Made by a program: the position numbers and the translations under genes. The notes under the pieces are model-generated. The model was not told the origin of the DNA. It was given only the letters and a program-made list of their open reading frames with translations, and did no database searches. This document shows, piece by piece, positions 32,188 to 43,069 of a stretch of DNA of 64,000 bases. How positions within the stretch are numbered: position 1 is the first letter of the stretch; every line of letters starts with the position of its first letter. The DNA is from Polyporus tsugae. Its lineage: Eukaryota > Basidiomycota > Agaricomycetes > Polyporales > Polyporaceae. Location of the stretch: contig JAHRBS010000006.1 of NCBI GenBank assembly GCA_024305745.1, positions 2,296,501 to 2,360,500 on the forward strand. Direction: 5' to 3'.

Positions 32188-35100
32188 ATGGTCGATCCCG
32201 GAGGTGCCCGCGTTGTACGTTCACAACAGCGTGCAGTTCAACCCTTCAACCAGGAGCTCCACCAACCGCCCAGCAAACGGGAAGAAATGTTCAACATATA
32301 TGACCTCGCACTGTCTGCTACTGTATCTGTGCTGCTTGCACTGTCTGCTCTCACAACGCCGATCGATCCGCCACAGTCTCCAAATCGCAGGGATCGCATT
32401 TACGCATGGCTCTTCTACGGAGCACGCATCTCAGCTCTTGTGAGTGGTATTCCCTTCCAACCACGTGCTAAAGCACTGAGCATGGTTCTTCAGGCCCTCG
32501 TTCTCGCCCTGACGTGCCTACCTTCTCGTTGGAGGAACCAGTTCAAGATTCCTCGGAATCTTGTCCTGCTGGCTGCTTGGGCAGTGTATGCGTATCGCGA
32601 CATCTGGCCGCTCGCCACATATGATCTGACACCCATCGATGGTCAAGAAGGGAGCCTCCTTTGGGTCAAGATCGGCCTTCTCACACTGGCCGCCATTGTT
32701 CTTCCCCTCATCTCGCCACGTCAAACCGACGACCCGCACGCACGTCCAGAGCAGAGAGCCTCAATCTTCTCTTTGGTGACCTATGGCTGGCTGGGCTCGC
32801 TCATCTGGAGGGCCCAGCACTTGCGACATCTGCCTTTCGACGACCTCCCACCGCTGGCTGAGTACAACAGTATTCAACAGCTGGTTCAAGACAGCTACGC
32901 GGTGAGCGCCTGTTACGCGTTATCAAGGTTTCGTGTAAGCGCTGACGTGGAACGCAGAACGTGGACCCAATGCAGACGAATGGCAGGGATGTAGCATGGG
33001 GTCTAGTGAAGTGCTTCTGTGAGTATTTTCCGTCGCCGCTCAAGCTTCCTATGCACTGCCAAGGTCAGCTGCAGCGACAAGGACACCGCCTTGACGTCCC
33101 ATTTTTCTATCTATAAGATCCTGATTTGGCGCTGATGGGGACGATGGTCATACTCGCGGTATGTGGTTCCCTACAGCGTGGCGAGTTTGTGTGGTTCGAT
33201 GACAAGTGTTGCCATTCAACAGAGCGCCTCGTCATTCTTGGTACCTCTCGGTCTGAAGCACATCTTGTCGTAAGTTCTTGCTTAGGAATGCTAGGTTCGA
33301 ACGGCGCTCATGCCGTTTGTGGTGGCAGATACGTTGAGAATGGGCCCGATAACGAGATCTTCAAGCCCTGGGTCTGGATCCTGGCACTCCTTTTCGGCTC
33401 AATGGCAGTGTCTATGTCGATGCAATTCTACCATTACGTCTCGGTGCGTATCTATTCAATGCACTTCCGCCGGGTGGTGGCTGGGAGAACGTGGAGCAGG
33501 AACGCTGATACTTCATGGTGGACCAATAGACCCAGGTTGTTGCGCGGACGCAGGCCATACTGACGCAGCTGATGTTCGACCACGCGCTCAAGATGCGGTC
33601 GAAGGCCAGCACTTCCAATTCTGTGGACAAGAAGGCGACTCCGGGGAAGCCCCAAGGCGGGAAAGGCGACATGCCTGCCATCTCGAACCTGGTCACGACG
33701 GATCTGACGAACGTGACGAACGCGAGCACGTTCGTGCTACTTGTTTGTGAGTGCTTTGCCTTTGATTGACACTTGTGTCGAATGGCAACTGACTGGGACG
33801 ACGGCAGTGCTCGAGACTCCCATCCAAGTCGTCCTGTCCGTGGTTTTCTTGTACTCTATTCTTGGGTGGAGGTAAGGGTGACGTTTAACACGGAGAATAC
33901 GTTGCAATTGCTGATCTGGCATGTTTCGCACTCAAGTACGTTTGTGGGAGTCGCGGTCATGATTGCCATGTTCCCGGTTCCGACGGAGCTCAGCAAGCGC
34001 ACTAAAGGCCTCCAGGGTGCGAAGGCTAAGGCTGTGAGTAATGCACGTCTCTGTTTATGGTCAAGTCAATGCTTACCCTTTGCCCCAGACGGACCGTCGC
34101 GTGACATTGGCCATTCAAAGTAAGACCTAGATGCCTCGTTGACTTTAGAGTTTTGCTGAACTCTATGCCCGTTGACGTTGCGCAGTGCTGGACATGATAC
34201 GCACGGTCAAGTTCCTCGGATGGGAGTCGGAGCAAGCGGACAAGCTTGGTGCTGCGCGAATGGACGAGCTCCGTGCCGTCCGCAAGGTTACCATGATGCA
34301 GATCTGGATTGGTGCTATCAAGTAGGTTTCATTACAGCCTGCACGCACGATACTTGCTGTTAACGTGTGTGATCATCTAGTGTGTGCATCCCGCTATTGA
34401 TCATGCTGGCCAGCTATGCCACTTTCGTAAGTGTCCGATCACGTCTTTCGAGAACGCAGTCCTGACACTCCGTTTAGACCGTTGCGATGAAGCGAGAGCT
34501 GTCTGGTATGTGATACGAACGGTCCGCCATGTAGCCGAAGTGCTAATATCTCACAGCCTCCATTGTGTTCTCGTCCATTGCGCGTAAGAACAACCTTTCG
34601 GTTTCAGCTTCTTCGCGGCGCTAACTTCTGCGCTAGTCTTCGAGATTCTCCGCTCGCAACTGGGCTTGATCTTTTTCCGTATTCCGATCTTGACCAACGG
34701 CAAGTTTTTAAAGATTCGTTCAGTATTAGCTTGAGCACTAAAACGACCGAGCACAGGCAAAGTCTCATTGGAGCGGATCAACCGTTTCCTCCGGGAGACG
34801 GAGCTTCTGGACAAGTACACGGCCAAGAAGAATGCCAACAATGACCATCCTACGGAAAACGGCCACGTTCTCTCTCCGCGGTTCGTGGAGACCGAGATAG
34901 GGTTCCAGCCGGCGCGCTTCGCATGGGCGAACGACTCGACGCAGGACGACCGCCACTTCACGCTCAAGATCGAGCGAAAGCTGACCTTCGAGGAGAACAA
35001 GTTGAACGTCATCCATGGTCCGACTGCGTGCGGGAAGACGTCGATGCTGATGGCGCTACTCGGTAACGTCCTTTTGTAGGAGGGGTATGAAGAAGTTGTC

Positions 35101-38100
35101 TGACATGCTGCTTTGCAGGCGAGATGCACTGCATCTCTCACAGTAGCGAGCACTCACCCGTGAACTTGCCGAGGACTGGCGGTGTGGCGTTCGCCGCTCA
35201 GGAGTCCTGGGTTATGGCCGCTAGTGTTCGGGTGAGTGGCGGTTGCATTGCGTCCTCTTGTGACGGTTCGCTCATTTGCGTCTGTAGGACAATGTTCTCT
35301 TCGGTGAGCGGTACGACGAGGATCGCTACCACGATGTCTTGGCAGCCTGTGCATTGGAGGAGGACATCGAGAGTTTCGAGGCTCACGACGAGACCATGGT
35401 TGGGGAACGCGGCATCACTTTGAGGTGAGTGCGTTCGGTTCCGCATGTTTCCATGGACTCACAAGCATGCCATTTACAGCGGCGGGCAAAAGGTACTATT
35501 TCTTACTTGATCCCGCGCAGAACATGTACTGAGCGAGCTTTGCAGGCAAGGGTCACCCTAGCCCGAGCCGTCTACTCGAGAGCGAAGATCTTGTTGCTGG
35601 ATGATATCCTCTCGGCGCTCGACAACAGCACGATTCATCATATCGTGAGGCATTGTTTCCAGGGCGAACTACTGACCGGCAGGACGGTCATCTTGGTGGT
35701 GAGCACACAACTCCGTATGCATTCTTCCACTGCTGATCATCGTGCTTAGACCAACAACGTCAAGGCAGTGATGCCCGTCGCCGACTTGTCTATTGAGCTC
35801 GGACCTAACGGAACCGTCGTCAACGTCGGACCTCCTCCCGAGGATCTGATAGCACCATCGTCATCGTCGCACACTCCTCCGAATGGCAATTTGAGCCCCG
35901 CCTTAGTCCTCGACAAGAAGGCCATCGGCGACAAGCCTGCAGCGCACCAACTCATCAAGGCCGAGGAGACAGAAGAAGGACACGTCGGCTGGAAGCCGAG
36001 TAAGTCACCCTTCGATGGCAATGTCGGAGTTGGCCTCGCTCATATCGTTTCCCTTTCCAGTGAGTCTGCTGTTCGGCAACATGTCGAAGTATCCCATCCT
36101 GTTCTGGATCATCCTCTTGGGATCTCTGTTCCTCGCAAGCATCGTGCTCAACGCTCAGATCTGGCTGCTTGGCTATTGGGCGAGCCAGTATTCTGACGAA
36201 CCAGCGGCGAGGGTTTCCGTGGCCTTGTGAGTGTTTCTGAAGATTCTTATAGTTCGATGTAATGCTGATTGACGGTAAAAGCTATCTTGGGATCTACGTC
36301 GCCCTGCTCATCGGATCGATGCTCACTGATGCGGTTTCTCGGATGGTGCATTTGGCTGGAACATTGGAGGCATCTGCTAAAATCCACGAGAAACTAGCGA
36401 ACTCTATCTTGGGAACCACTCTACGGTACGTGAGGAGTCCATCAGTATAATGATGCATGGCGCTCACCTCACCGTAGATGGCTTGATTCGACACCCACGT
36501 CCCGTATCGTCGCTAGGTGCACGGAGGATATTGGTGCCAGTATGTATGGTCCTTTGCTAAGAGCTTCATGTATCTCACTGCCTTTCAGTCGATGGACAGA
36601 TTTCGAGCTTTCTCCTCAAGCTGCTCGAGTTGTCGACGTCGATGCTCGTGCGACTTGTCCTTGTCATGATCGTAGCTCCGATCTTCACCAGTGTGGTTGC
36701 GGTATTCGGAATCATTAGTGGTCTGTACGCGAGGGCATACATGAAGGCTCAGCTCCCAGTCAAGCGGGAACAGAGCAAAACACGTGCCCCTCTCATCGGC
36801 CACCTGAACTCCACAGTGGCTAGTCTCGGTTTGTGCCGACCTTACTTCCATCCTTTTGTGGTGGTATACTCATCTGTGCCGTTAGTCTCAATCCGTGCGT
36901 ACGGTGTAGAGGAATCGTTCAAGAACGACATGCATGGTCGGATTGATCGCTGGACCCGGGCGTCCAACACGTTTTACAACCTGAACCGGTACGTAGAAGT
37001 TGACGACATCGTACGCCCTTCTGTTCTTCTGACCGAACCTATAGTTGGGTCATCGTTCGTGCGGACCTCATCGGAACGATCTTTACTGTGTCTCTTGCCA
37101 CGTACTTGACGTATTTCACTAAGCTCAATGCGTCGAACATCGGATTTTCTTTGAATATGGCTAGTGAGTAATTACTTGCACTTCCCCGGTGTATCCCACT
37201 TATGAGGATGCACCAGTCGCGTTCAGCTCTAAGGTGTTCGAATTCGTGCGGACGCTGAACACTTTCGAGGTTACTGGTGAGTGTTCATGACCCAAGCGAT
37301 GTTCCAAGTTGCATTTCAGCGCGCTGACAATTCTACAGGCAACAGGTTTGTCACAATATGCAACTAAAATCGATTACGGTGCTGATCAGCAGACAGTCTC
37401 GAGCGTATCCAACAATACCTGGTCATCGAGCAGGAGGACAGGTCGGAGCCTGCCGCAATCTCCGAGCCCGAAGGTGCTTGGCCATCGAACGGGGAATTGG
37501 TTGTTGACGACCTGTCGGCATGGTATTCCGTCGATGGGCCAGAAATCCTGAAGAGGATATCCTTCAGCGTGAGGTCTGGGGATCGTATTGGTGTTGGTGA
37601 GTGGATAACCTGCGATGCCGCCTTTCACAGTCTAATATGCCTAATGCGTATTTAGTGGGTCGCACGGGAAGCGGCAAGGTGACGCCCCGTCCTTAACTTG
37701 GCTTTGAGCATTGTTAACCCTCGTCTCCTGTAGAGCACTTTGACGTTGGCGCTGCTCCGCTGTATCCCAACGAACATTCCAACTACGAACCTCTCACCGG
37801 CCGCGCCAGGCGACGCTGTCTACTCCGGTCGTTCTATTGGGAAGGTCAGCCTGGCGACGTTGCGAAAGAACATTACGATTATCCCTCAGACCGTACGCCT
37901 CCCGTATACGACATATCCGTTCATTTTTGCTAACATCGACGCAACGTCTAGCCGGAACTATTCCAAGGGGCCATTCGCCAGAACTTGGACCCCTTCGGAC
38001 GCTACGGCGAAACGGAACTGAGGAGCGCGTTGCTTGGTGCACAGGGACTTGACAATGCACCGCAGCATTCGGATAACGATAGACTCGAGCTGGACACACA

Positions 38101-38709
38101 AGTATCCTCAGGGGGTAAGAACTTGTCGGCAGGGCAGCGGCAAATCGTCGCTCTCGCTCGTGCGATGGTCAGGAAAAGCAAGTTACTCATCATGGACGAA
38201 GGCGCGTACAGGTTATCCATTATCCGTTCCGACATTGATCTGACAGAATATGTTCACATGATACAGCCACATCCTCGATCGGTGCGTGTATTCCTCTGCT
38301 TGATGCCGTCTCTTTACTAACTGTTCGTTTACCTAGATTATGCGAGCGATGCCATGATCCAGACGGCACTACGGAAGCAATTGGACGCTAGCGTCACGGT
38401 TCTCACCGTGGCTCACCGACTGTCGACGATCAAGGATTATGACAAAGTGGTGCGTCCTTATCTGGTTCTACGTTGTTACCCCTGTTGATCTTTTGTCCGC
38501 CGGTAGCTTGTGCTCGATGCTGGGTCTAAGGTGCGGAAAATTTACGGGAGAATGTGGCCATTCACTGACGTACGTCGTGCTGATAGGTTGAGTTCGGCAA
38601 GTTGAGCGATCTGCTAGGCGACAAGACGAGTCGCTTCCGTGCCCTCGTTGAATCAGCTCCGGAGGAGGAAAGGGATTCTATATTCGCCGCGGTAGGTTTG
38701 GCGACATGA
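32188..38709 (+). CDS. ABCC/MRP-type ABC exporter (right copy, 37 exons)
   Basis: Thirty-seven exons close in frame to 1,470 residues. The order is TMD1, NBD1, TMD2, NBD2, as in the left copy, and most intron positions are shared. NBD1: Walker A is GPTACGKT (the usual second Gly is Ala), Q-loop AAQESW, signature SGGQK on a 13-nt exon (35480-35492), Walker B ILLLDDILSALD. NBD2: Walker A GRTGSGK lies on a 23-nt exon (37656-37678), followed by IIPQTPELFQG, signature LSAGQRQ, LLIMDEATSSID and AHRLSTI. A 7-nt exon (37339-37345) codes most of GNS before [12 protein letters not shown] introns start at 34700 (gcaagt) and 38202 (gcgcgt, weak). The N terminus is about 100 residues shorter than in the left copy; ATG 32188 is used, with 32287 in frame as an alternative. 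TMD1 lacks the long acidic insert. Predicted exporter of conjugates or xenobiotics; substrate unknown. Confidence 0.9.
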
Positions 38710-39635
38710 GCTTTGTCCTGCAGCGTCCCTGGACGCACCGTCACGGTATCGTCAACATTCACATTCTTTGCTGTACGTGCTTTTCGTTTCGATCATCGTT
38801 CTTTGTAAGCTATTCGCATGCCATATAATACTGTGCTACTTACGTTGCGAAGTCATTGCGGAGCCGTGCAAAAGCGCTCTCCTCGTTAAGCTGGCTCTCT
38901 GACTTCTATGAACTTGCCGCCATCCAGAACCAATCCACCTAAATCCTCCCGATGAGGGGAGCGACTGTGAGGATAGTAGTGTTGTCTTTGAACGCGGAGA
39001 GGACTGTGTCTTGAACCGGCTCCACGGGCTCGGAGTTCCCGCGCGTGCACCTATGAGATGCAAGTAGACTCAAGTACAGTAGAGGTGCGAAGGGGCTACA
39101 CGATCACATGATCGTGTAAGTTTAAGGTAGCATCCATCCAGGGTGATCCACCACCACCACCACCACCACCACTACGCCCAGGCTCAGCGGAGTGGCCCAT
39201 CGCACTTGAAGTTGCTCCATCACCGGTTGTATATTATATCACGTACCCACAGACCGGACCATGAGAACATTCATCCCGAGCGCCACACCTCCAATGCAAA
39301 TCGGGCAACTCTCCTGCAGATTCGGGTCTCCCCCGGGTTTACAACGCCCAACGCAGTCCGGGGTATGTCTCTCCTCTCACGCACTTCCAAGCTTCCTTGC
39401 CCCCTCTCACCCTCATATATCCTCTACGACCCATAAAACCCGCCGGCGTTCGCCTGCAGTGTTGGCGACATCATTTCTCCCGCTGCTCACTGCTTTGAAA
39501 CACCCCGCGCGCCGGCCCACACCGAACCCGACCCATCGGGAGCAGCAACCTCGCGACTTTAGGACAGGAGCTCCCTCTCCTCTCCTCTACTCGTTACTAC
39601 CACAACCTGTCCTCCACCAGCACCTCAGGCTCCCG
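38710..39635. other. Intergenic region and thioesterase promoter
   Basis: No gene seen. Pyrimidine-rich sequence close to the thioesterase ATG fits a fungal 5' UTR. A trinucleotide repeat is listed separately. Confidence 0.5.
39148..39171 (+). repeat. (CCA)8 microsatellite
   Basis: Eight perfect CCA units. In one frame it reads as eight His codons, but no gene uses that frame. Confidence 0.9.
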
Positions 39636-40491
39636 ATGCCGCCGTTTCAGTCCAGCCTCGCGACCGAACGCGGGTGGGTCGACCCCCTCACGCTCCCCAA
39701 GTACGGCGACGCTTCCCAAGTGGCAGGGAACGCCCCGGACGACGCCAAGCAGCTCACGCTCAACACCCTCGGCGCGTACGGCGTCGGCGACGCGGACTGC
39801 TTCGCGTACGCGGTCGGCCGCCAGATCCGCATCGCCGAGATGAACACGGAGAGCAAGGGCGACAAGATGGAGGTCGTGGTCGTGTCGGAGGTGCAGGTCA
39901 CCAAGGGTACGTGCATGCAGGCGGTCATTGACGCGTTGGGGTGGGACGCTGATCCTGGAGGTGCGACGACAAGAGATGCTGAACGGGGCTGGGCTCATGC
40001 ATGGCGGATGCCTGTGCTATCTTATTGACAAGTGAGTGGTCGTTTCCCGTGTCAAGGTCATGCTAGCCTCAAGCTTTTTTGCGCGTGGTCCCAGTTGCGC
40101 AGCGTTCCCGCTCGTCGCCCTCGGTGTTATGCAGAATACGAACGGCGTCGGGGTCACTCAGGCGTTGAACATCTTCTTCCACGCGCCGGCATCTTTGTGA
40201 GTTCGCTCCTCCCGATTTCTCCTCGTCTTGGCCGATCGATGACGTCCTTCAGGAAAACATGCATGCGGATAACGAGCACGTCGGTCACACTGGGCGGCCG
40301 CATTATGACCTCCAGGTGCGAGGTACGTCACCGCCCCCCCCCCCCACCCATGATCAACTCGTCTCGCCCATTCCCTGTTCCTGAGTCGCACATAACCTTG
40401 ACGACCTCATCCCCTGGGCCAGGTCGCCGACAAAGCGTCCGGCCGAATGATAGCTTCCGCGCTTCTGGGCAAGATGCAGCCGAAGTTATGA
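39636..40491 (+). CDS. Hotdog-fold acyl-CoA thioesterase (ACOT13/PaaI-like)
   Basis: Five exons (39636-39906, 39974-40031, 40095-40196, 40253-40322, 40423-40491) give 189 residues. The core is the 4HBT hotdog motif GLMHGGCLCYLIDN with the His-Gly-Gly on the turn before the long helix. It is preceded by a strand and loop ending VTKEMLNGA, and followed by GVGVTQALNIFFHAPA and TLGGRIMTSRCEV. The last exon codes VADKASGRMIASAL. Members hydrolyse acyl-CoA thioesters in the cytosol or mitochondria; substrate is unknown. The N-terminal 85 residues are longer than in bacterial PaaI. Residues around DADCFAYAVGRQIRIAEM are fungal-type. No targeting signal is obvious. Intron 4 (100 nt) holds a poly-C run near 40333. 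Confidence 0.85.
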
Positions 40492-41107
40492 CTAGACCGC
40501 ACCGTAGTCCTCAGATCCCGGTTTCGCACCTCATCCCATCCCATATCTGGGGAGATATCCCCACACGCGTTGTAGTAATGGCATTGCTCTAGTTGCAATC
40601 TGTCCCGTATGCCTACTCATATGTATGTATGTTGTAATTTTGGGGCGGAACTCGTGGGCTTGTATGCATGCTGCTCGCTCCCAAATTCGAAGGCGGCCAT
40701 ATACACTCGGTGTTAATGAGACAGGGCTCTTGCATCCACGCTCGTGTCTTGCTACCGTGTTTTTGGCGAACACCTGGAGTGCGACGGTCGGATGCATGAG
40801 TTTGTTACCGGAACCAATTTGCTCAAGTAAGTACCTGGTGGCCACGCCCAGAGCGCCCATTGGAGTGCACGAAAGCTGCTTTCAAAGCCGTTGCCGACAT
40901 GTACACACCTGGACTCGGAAACCTTTGAGCCGCGCACATGAAGCCAGGGAAATGGAGGTAAATATAACGATAGATTATGTCTAGACTACAACCATAGCAT
41001 GCGAGAGCCTGTGAGACGACCTGTATGTGGGAGTGCGGGGTGCGTGGTATAGCAAATGAATGTCGACAGCAGATACGAAGAAGCAGGATGGAGTGCGCGG
41101 TTACCGC
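40492..41107. other. Convergent intergenic region
   Basis: 3' flanks of the thioesterase and fumarate reductase genes. No gene seen. Confidence 0.5.
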
Positions 41108-43069
41108 TCACTTCTTCAGCGCGCCGATGACCGCCTCGGGCGCGTACCGGGGGATGACCTTCGGGTCGTGCAGCATGTTAAACTCCTCCGTCGCGTCGCG
41201 CCCCGCGTACAGCAGGATCGCCTTCTCCCCACCTGGGTGGTCCGGCATGAACGCGGTCACGTCGAGCACCTTCCCGTCGATGATCACCCAGCAGTCGTCC
41301 TTCTTGTTGTGCTTCGCGACCTCCGCTGCAGTCCACGCGCCGCCGCTCGACGATGACGAAGACGAGGGCGCAGAGGCTGGTGATGATGACGATGATGAGG
41401 GGTTCGCGACTTGCTTCTCTTCTGACGCGGGCGCGCCCAGGTGGCCAGCGACGGCGCCGAGACGGCCGGCGGCCTTTTCAGCGAGAGGCCCAATCTTCTG
41501 GAGGAGGTACGACGCAGCCGACGCGCCGGAAACACGACCGAAAACGACGCAGCCGAGCAGAGACGAGCCTCCCAGACGGTTTGCGCCGTGGACACCGCCC
41601 GCGACCTCGCCCGAAGCGAACAGGCCGGGGATGGGCTTGCCGGCCTTGTCGACCACACGCGACTCGGGGTCGATCTCGAGCCCGCCCATGGTGTAGTGCA
41701 GGACAGGGGTCATGACGGCAACGTTGAAGAAATCGTCGAGCGTCCACTCCGAGCCGGAGAAGAACTTCTTGCCGAAGGGGTCCTTCTTGGTGCGCACGAC
41801 GGTGTTGTAGTCGTCGAAGGTCTTCTTGAGGTCCGCGGGCGAGATGCCCATGTCCTTGGCGAGTGCGGCCCCGCTGTCGTAGCGCTTCATGAGGCCACGG
41901 CCGACATAGTGCTTGCAGTGCCATTCGATTTCCTTGGATGCAGCGCCGTTAAGGACAAGGCGGATGGGGTACTGAGTGAGGAGATAACGTCAGCGCTACG
42001 TAACTTTGACGGCGGCGGAAGCAAACATTACCTTGCCGTTCTCCCACATCTTGCCCGTGACATAGTCACGGTGCTGAAGCTCATCGACGAAACGGCTGCC
42101 AGTGTTGTCCAAGAGGAGACCGCCGACACCACGAAGCGCCTCGGCGGCCAAGAACTTGAGCTTGGCCTCGGGCTCGTTGGGGTCGACGAGACCGGTGGGG
42201 TGCACCTGGACCTTCTCGAGGTCGATGGCGCTCGCGCCAATTGCGAGAGCCATCTTCTGACCATCACCGGTACAGTGCTCGCCGTTTGTGGTGGGGAGAT
42301 CCCAGTACTCCGGGCGGTGCTTCTTGAGGAGGGAGTCGGAGGTGAAGTCGGCGGCGTAGCCACCGGTGGCAAGGATGACGGGGCCGTATGCGGTGTGGGT
42401 CTTGCCTTGGTGCTCGTACTCGACACCGACGACAGCACCTGTTTCGTCCTTGACGAGCTTGGTGACGCGTGCCTTCTTCTTGATCTGGACGCGCGAAGGA
42501 GTGCTCTCCGCGAGGTCCTCAAGTCGCTCCATCTGGGCGTAGGTGATGACCATGCCGGGGAACTGAGCGTTGCCACGGTGGGTGCGGGGTTGGGATTGGC
42601 CGCCGAGCCGAGCGACCTTGGAGAGGTCGAGGCCAAACTTGTCCTGGAGCCAGTTGACAGCATCGCCGGACTGACCAGTGAGAACGCGAATAAGGTCATC
42701 GCGGGCGAGTTCGCGAGCCTGAGGTGGGACAAAGGGGCGCCGTTTGCAAGTTATTCTGGGATGGAGCGGAACGGGGGACATACGGAACGCTTGGTATCCT
42801 CAAAGAATTGCTTCGCGCTGTCCGGGATGCCGAGCTCTTGCTGTGTCTGTGTGCCGGCACCGTTGATACCTGAGGTAGCCTTGGTAGAGTTGCCACCCAT
42901 GAAGCTATGGGGTGCGCCTGGCCATGAGAATGGGCGCATACAGGTTGGATGATCGGAAGGGTACTCACGGTTGCTTGTCAAGGAGGAGCACGTTTGCGCC
43001 GCGCTCGAGAAGAGTGTGTGCGGCCGAGAGGCCAGCAAGACCACCACCGACGACGATAACCTGAGCCAT
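41108..43069 (-). CDS. Soluble fumarate reductase fused to a C-terminal cytochrome b5 domain
   Basis: Four exons (43069-42969, 42904-42784, 42718-42032, 41971-41108) give 590 residues. The N terminus (QVIVVGGGLAGLSAA) is the FAD-binding GxGxxG fold. It is followed by NSTKATSGINGAGT, GGQSQPRTHRG and LATGGYAADF of the flavoprotein subunit family, then QVHPTGLVDP and the late FASGEVAGGVHGANRLGG. This is the Osm1/Frd1 type, which reduces fumarate to succinate using reduced flavin and so reoxidises FADH2 without oxygen. After a Ser/Ala-rich linker (about residues 475-500) comes a cytochrome b5 domain with heme ligands in HPGG (548) and NMLHDP (His571). No N-terminal targeting sequence is seen, so a cytosolic form is likely. 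The fusion is known in fungi; here b5 could pass electrons to the flavin. Confidence 0.93.

Noticed and set aside
31937..32443. A frame overlapping the start of the right ABCC gene that could extend its N terminus
   Set aside because: A TATA box lies inside it at 32058, and the frame does not continue into TMD1. The frame starting at 32188 does.
39143..39436. An open frame starting with eight His codons, like an affinity tag
   Set aside because: The His run is the (CCA)8 microsatellite. The following translation is not protein-like and lies in the thioesterase upstream region.
41441..42952. A 503-codon open frame on the plus strand across the fumarate reductase gene
   Set aside because: It lies antisense to well-supported exons and crosses introns of the real gene. 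High GC at third positions creates long antisense frames; the translation has no motif.
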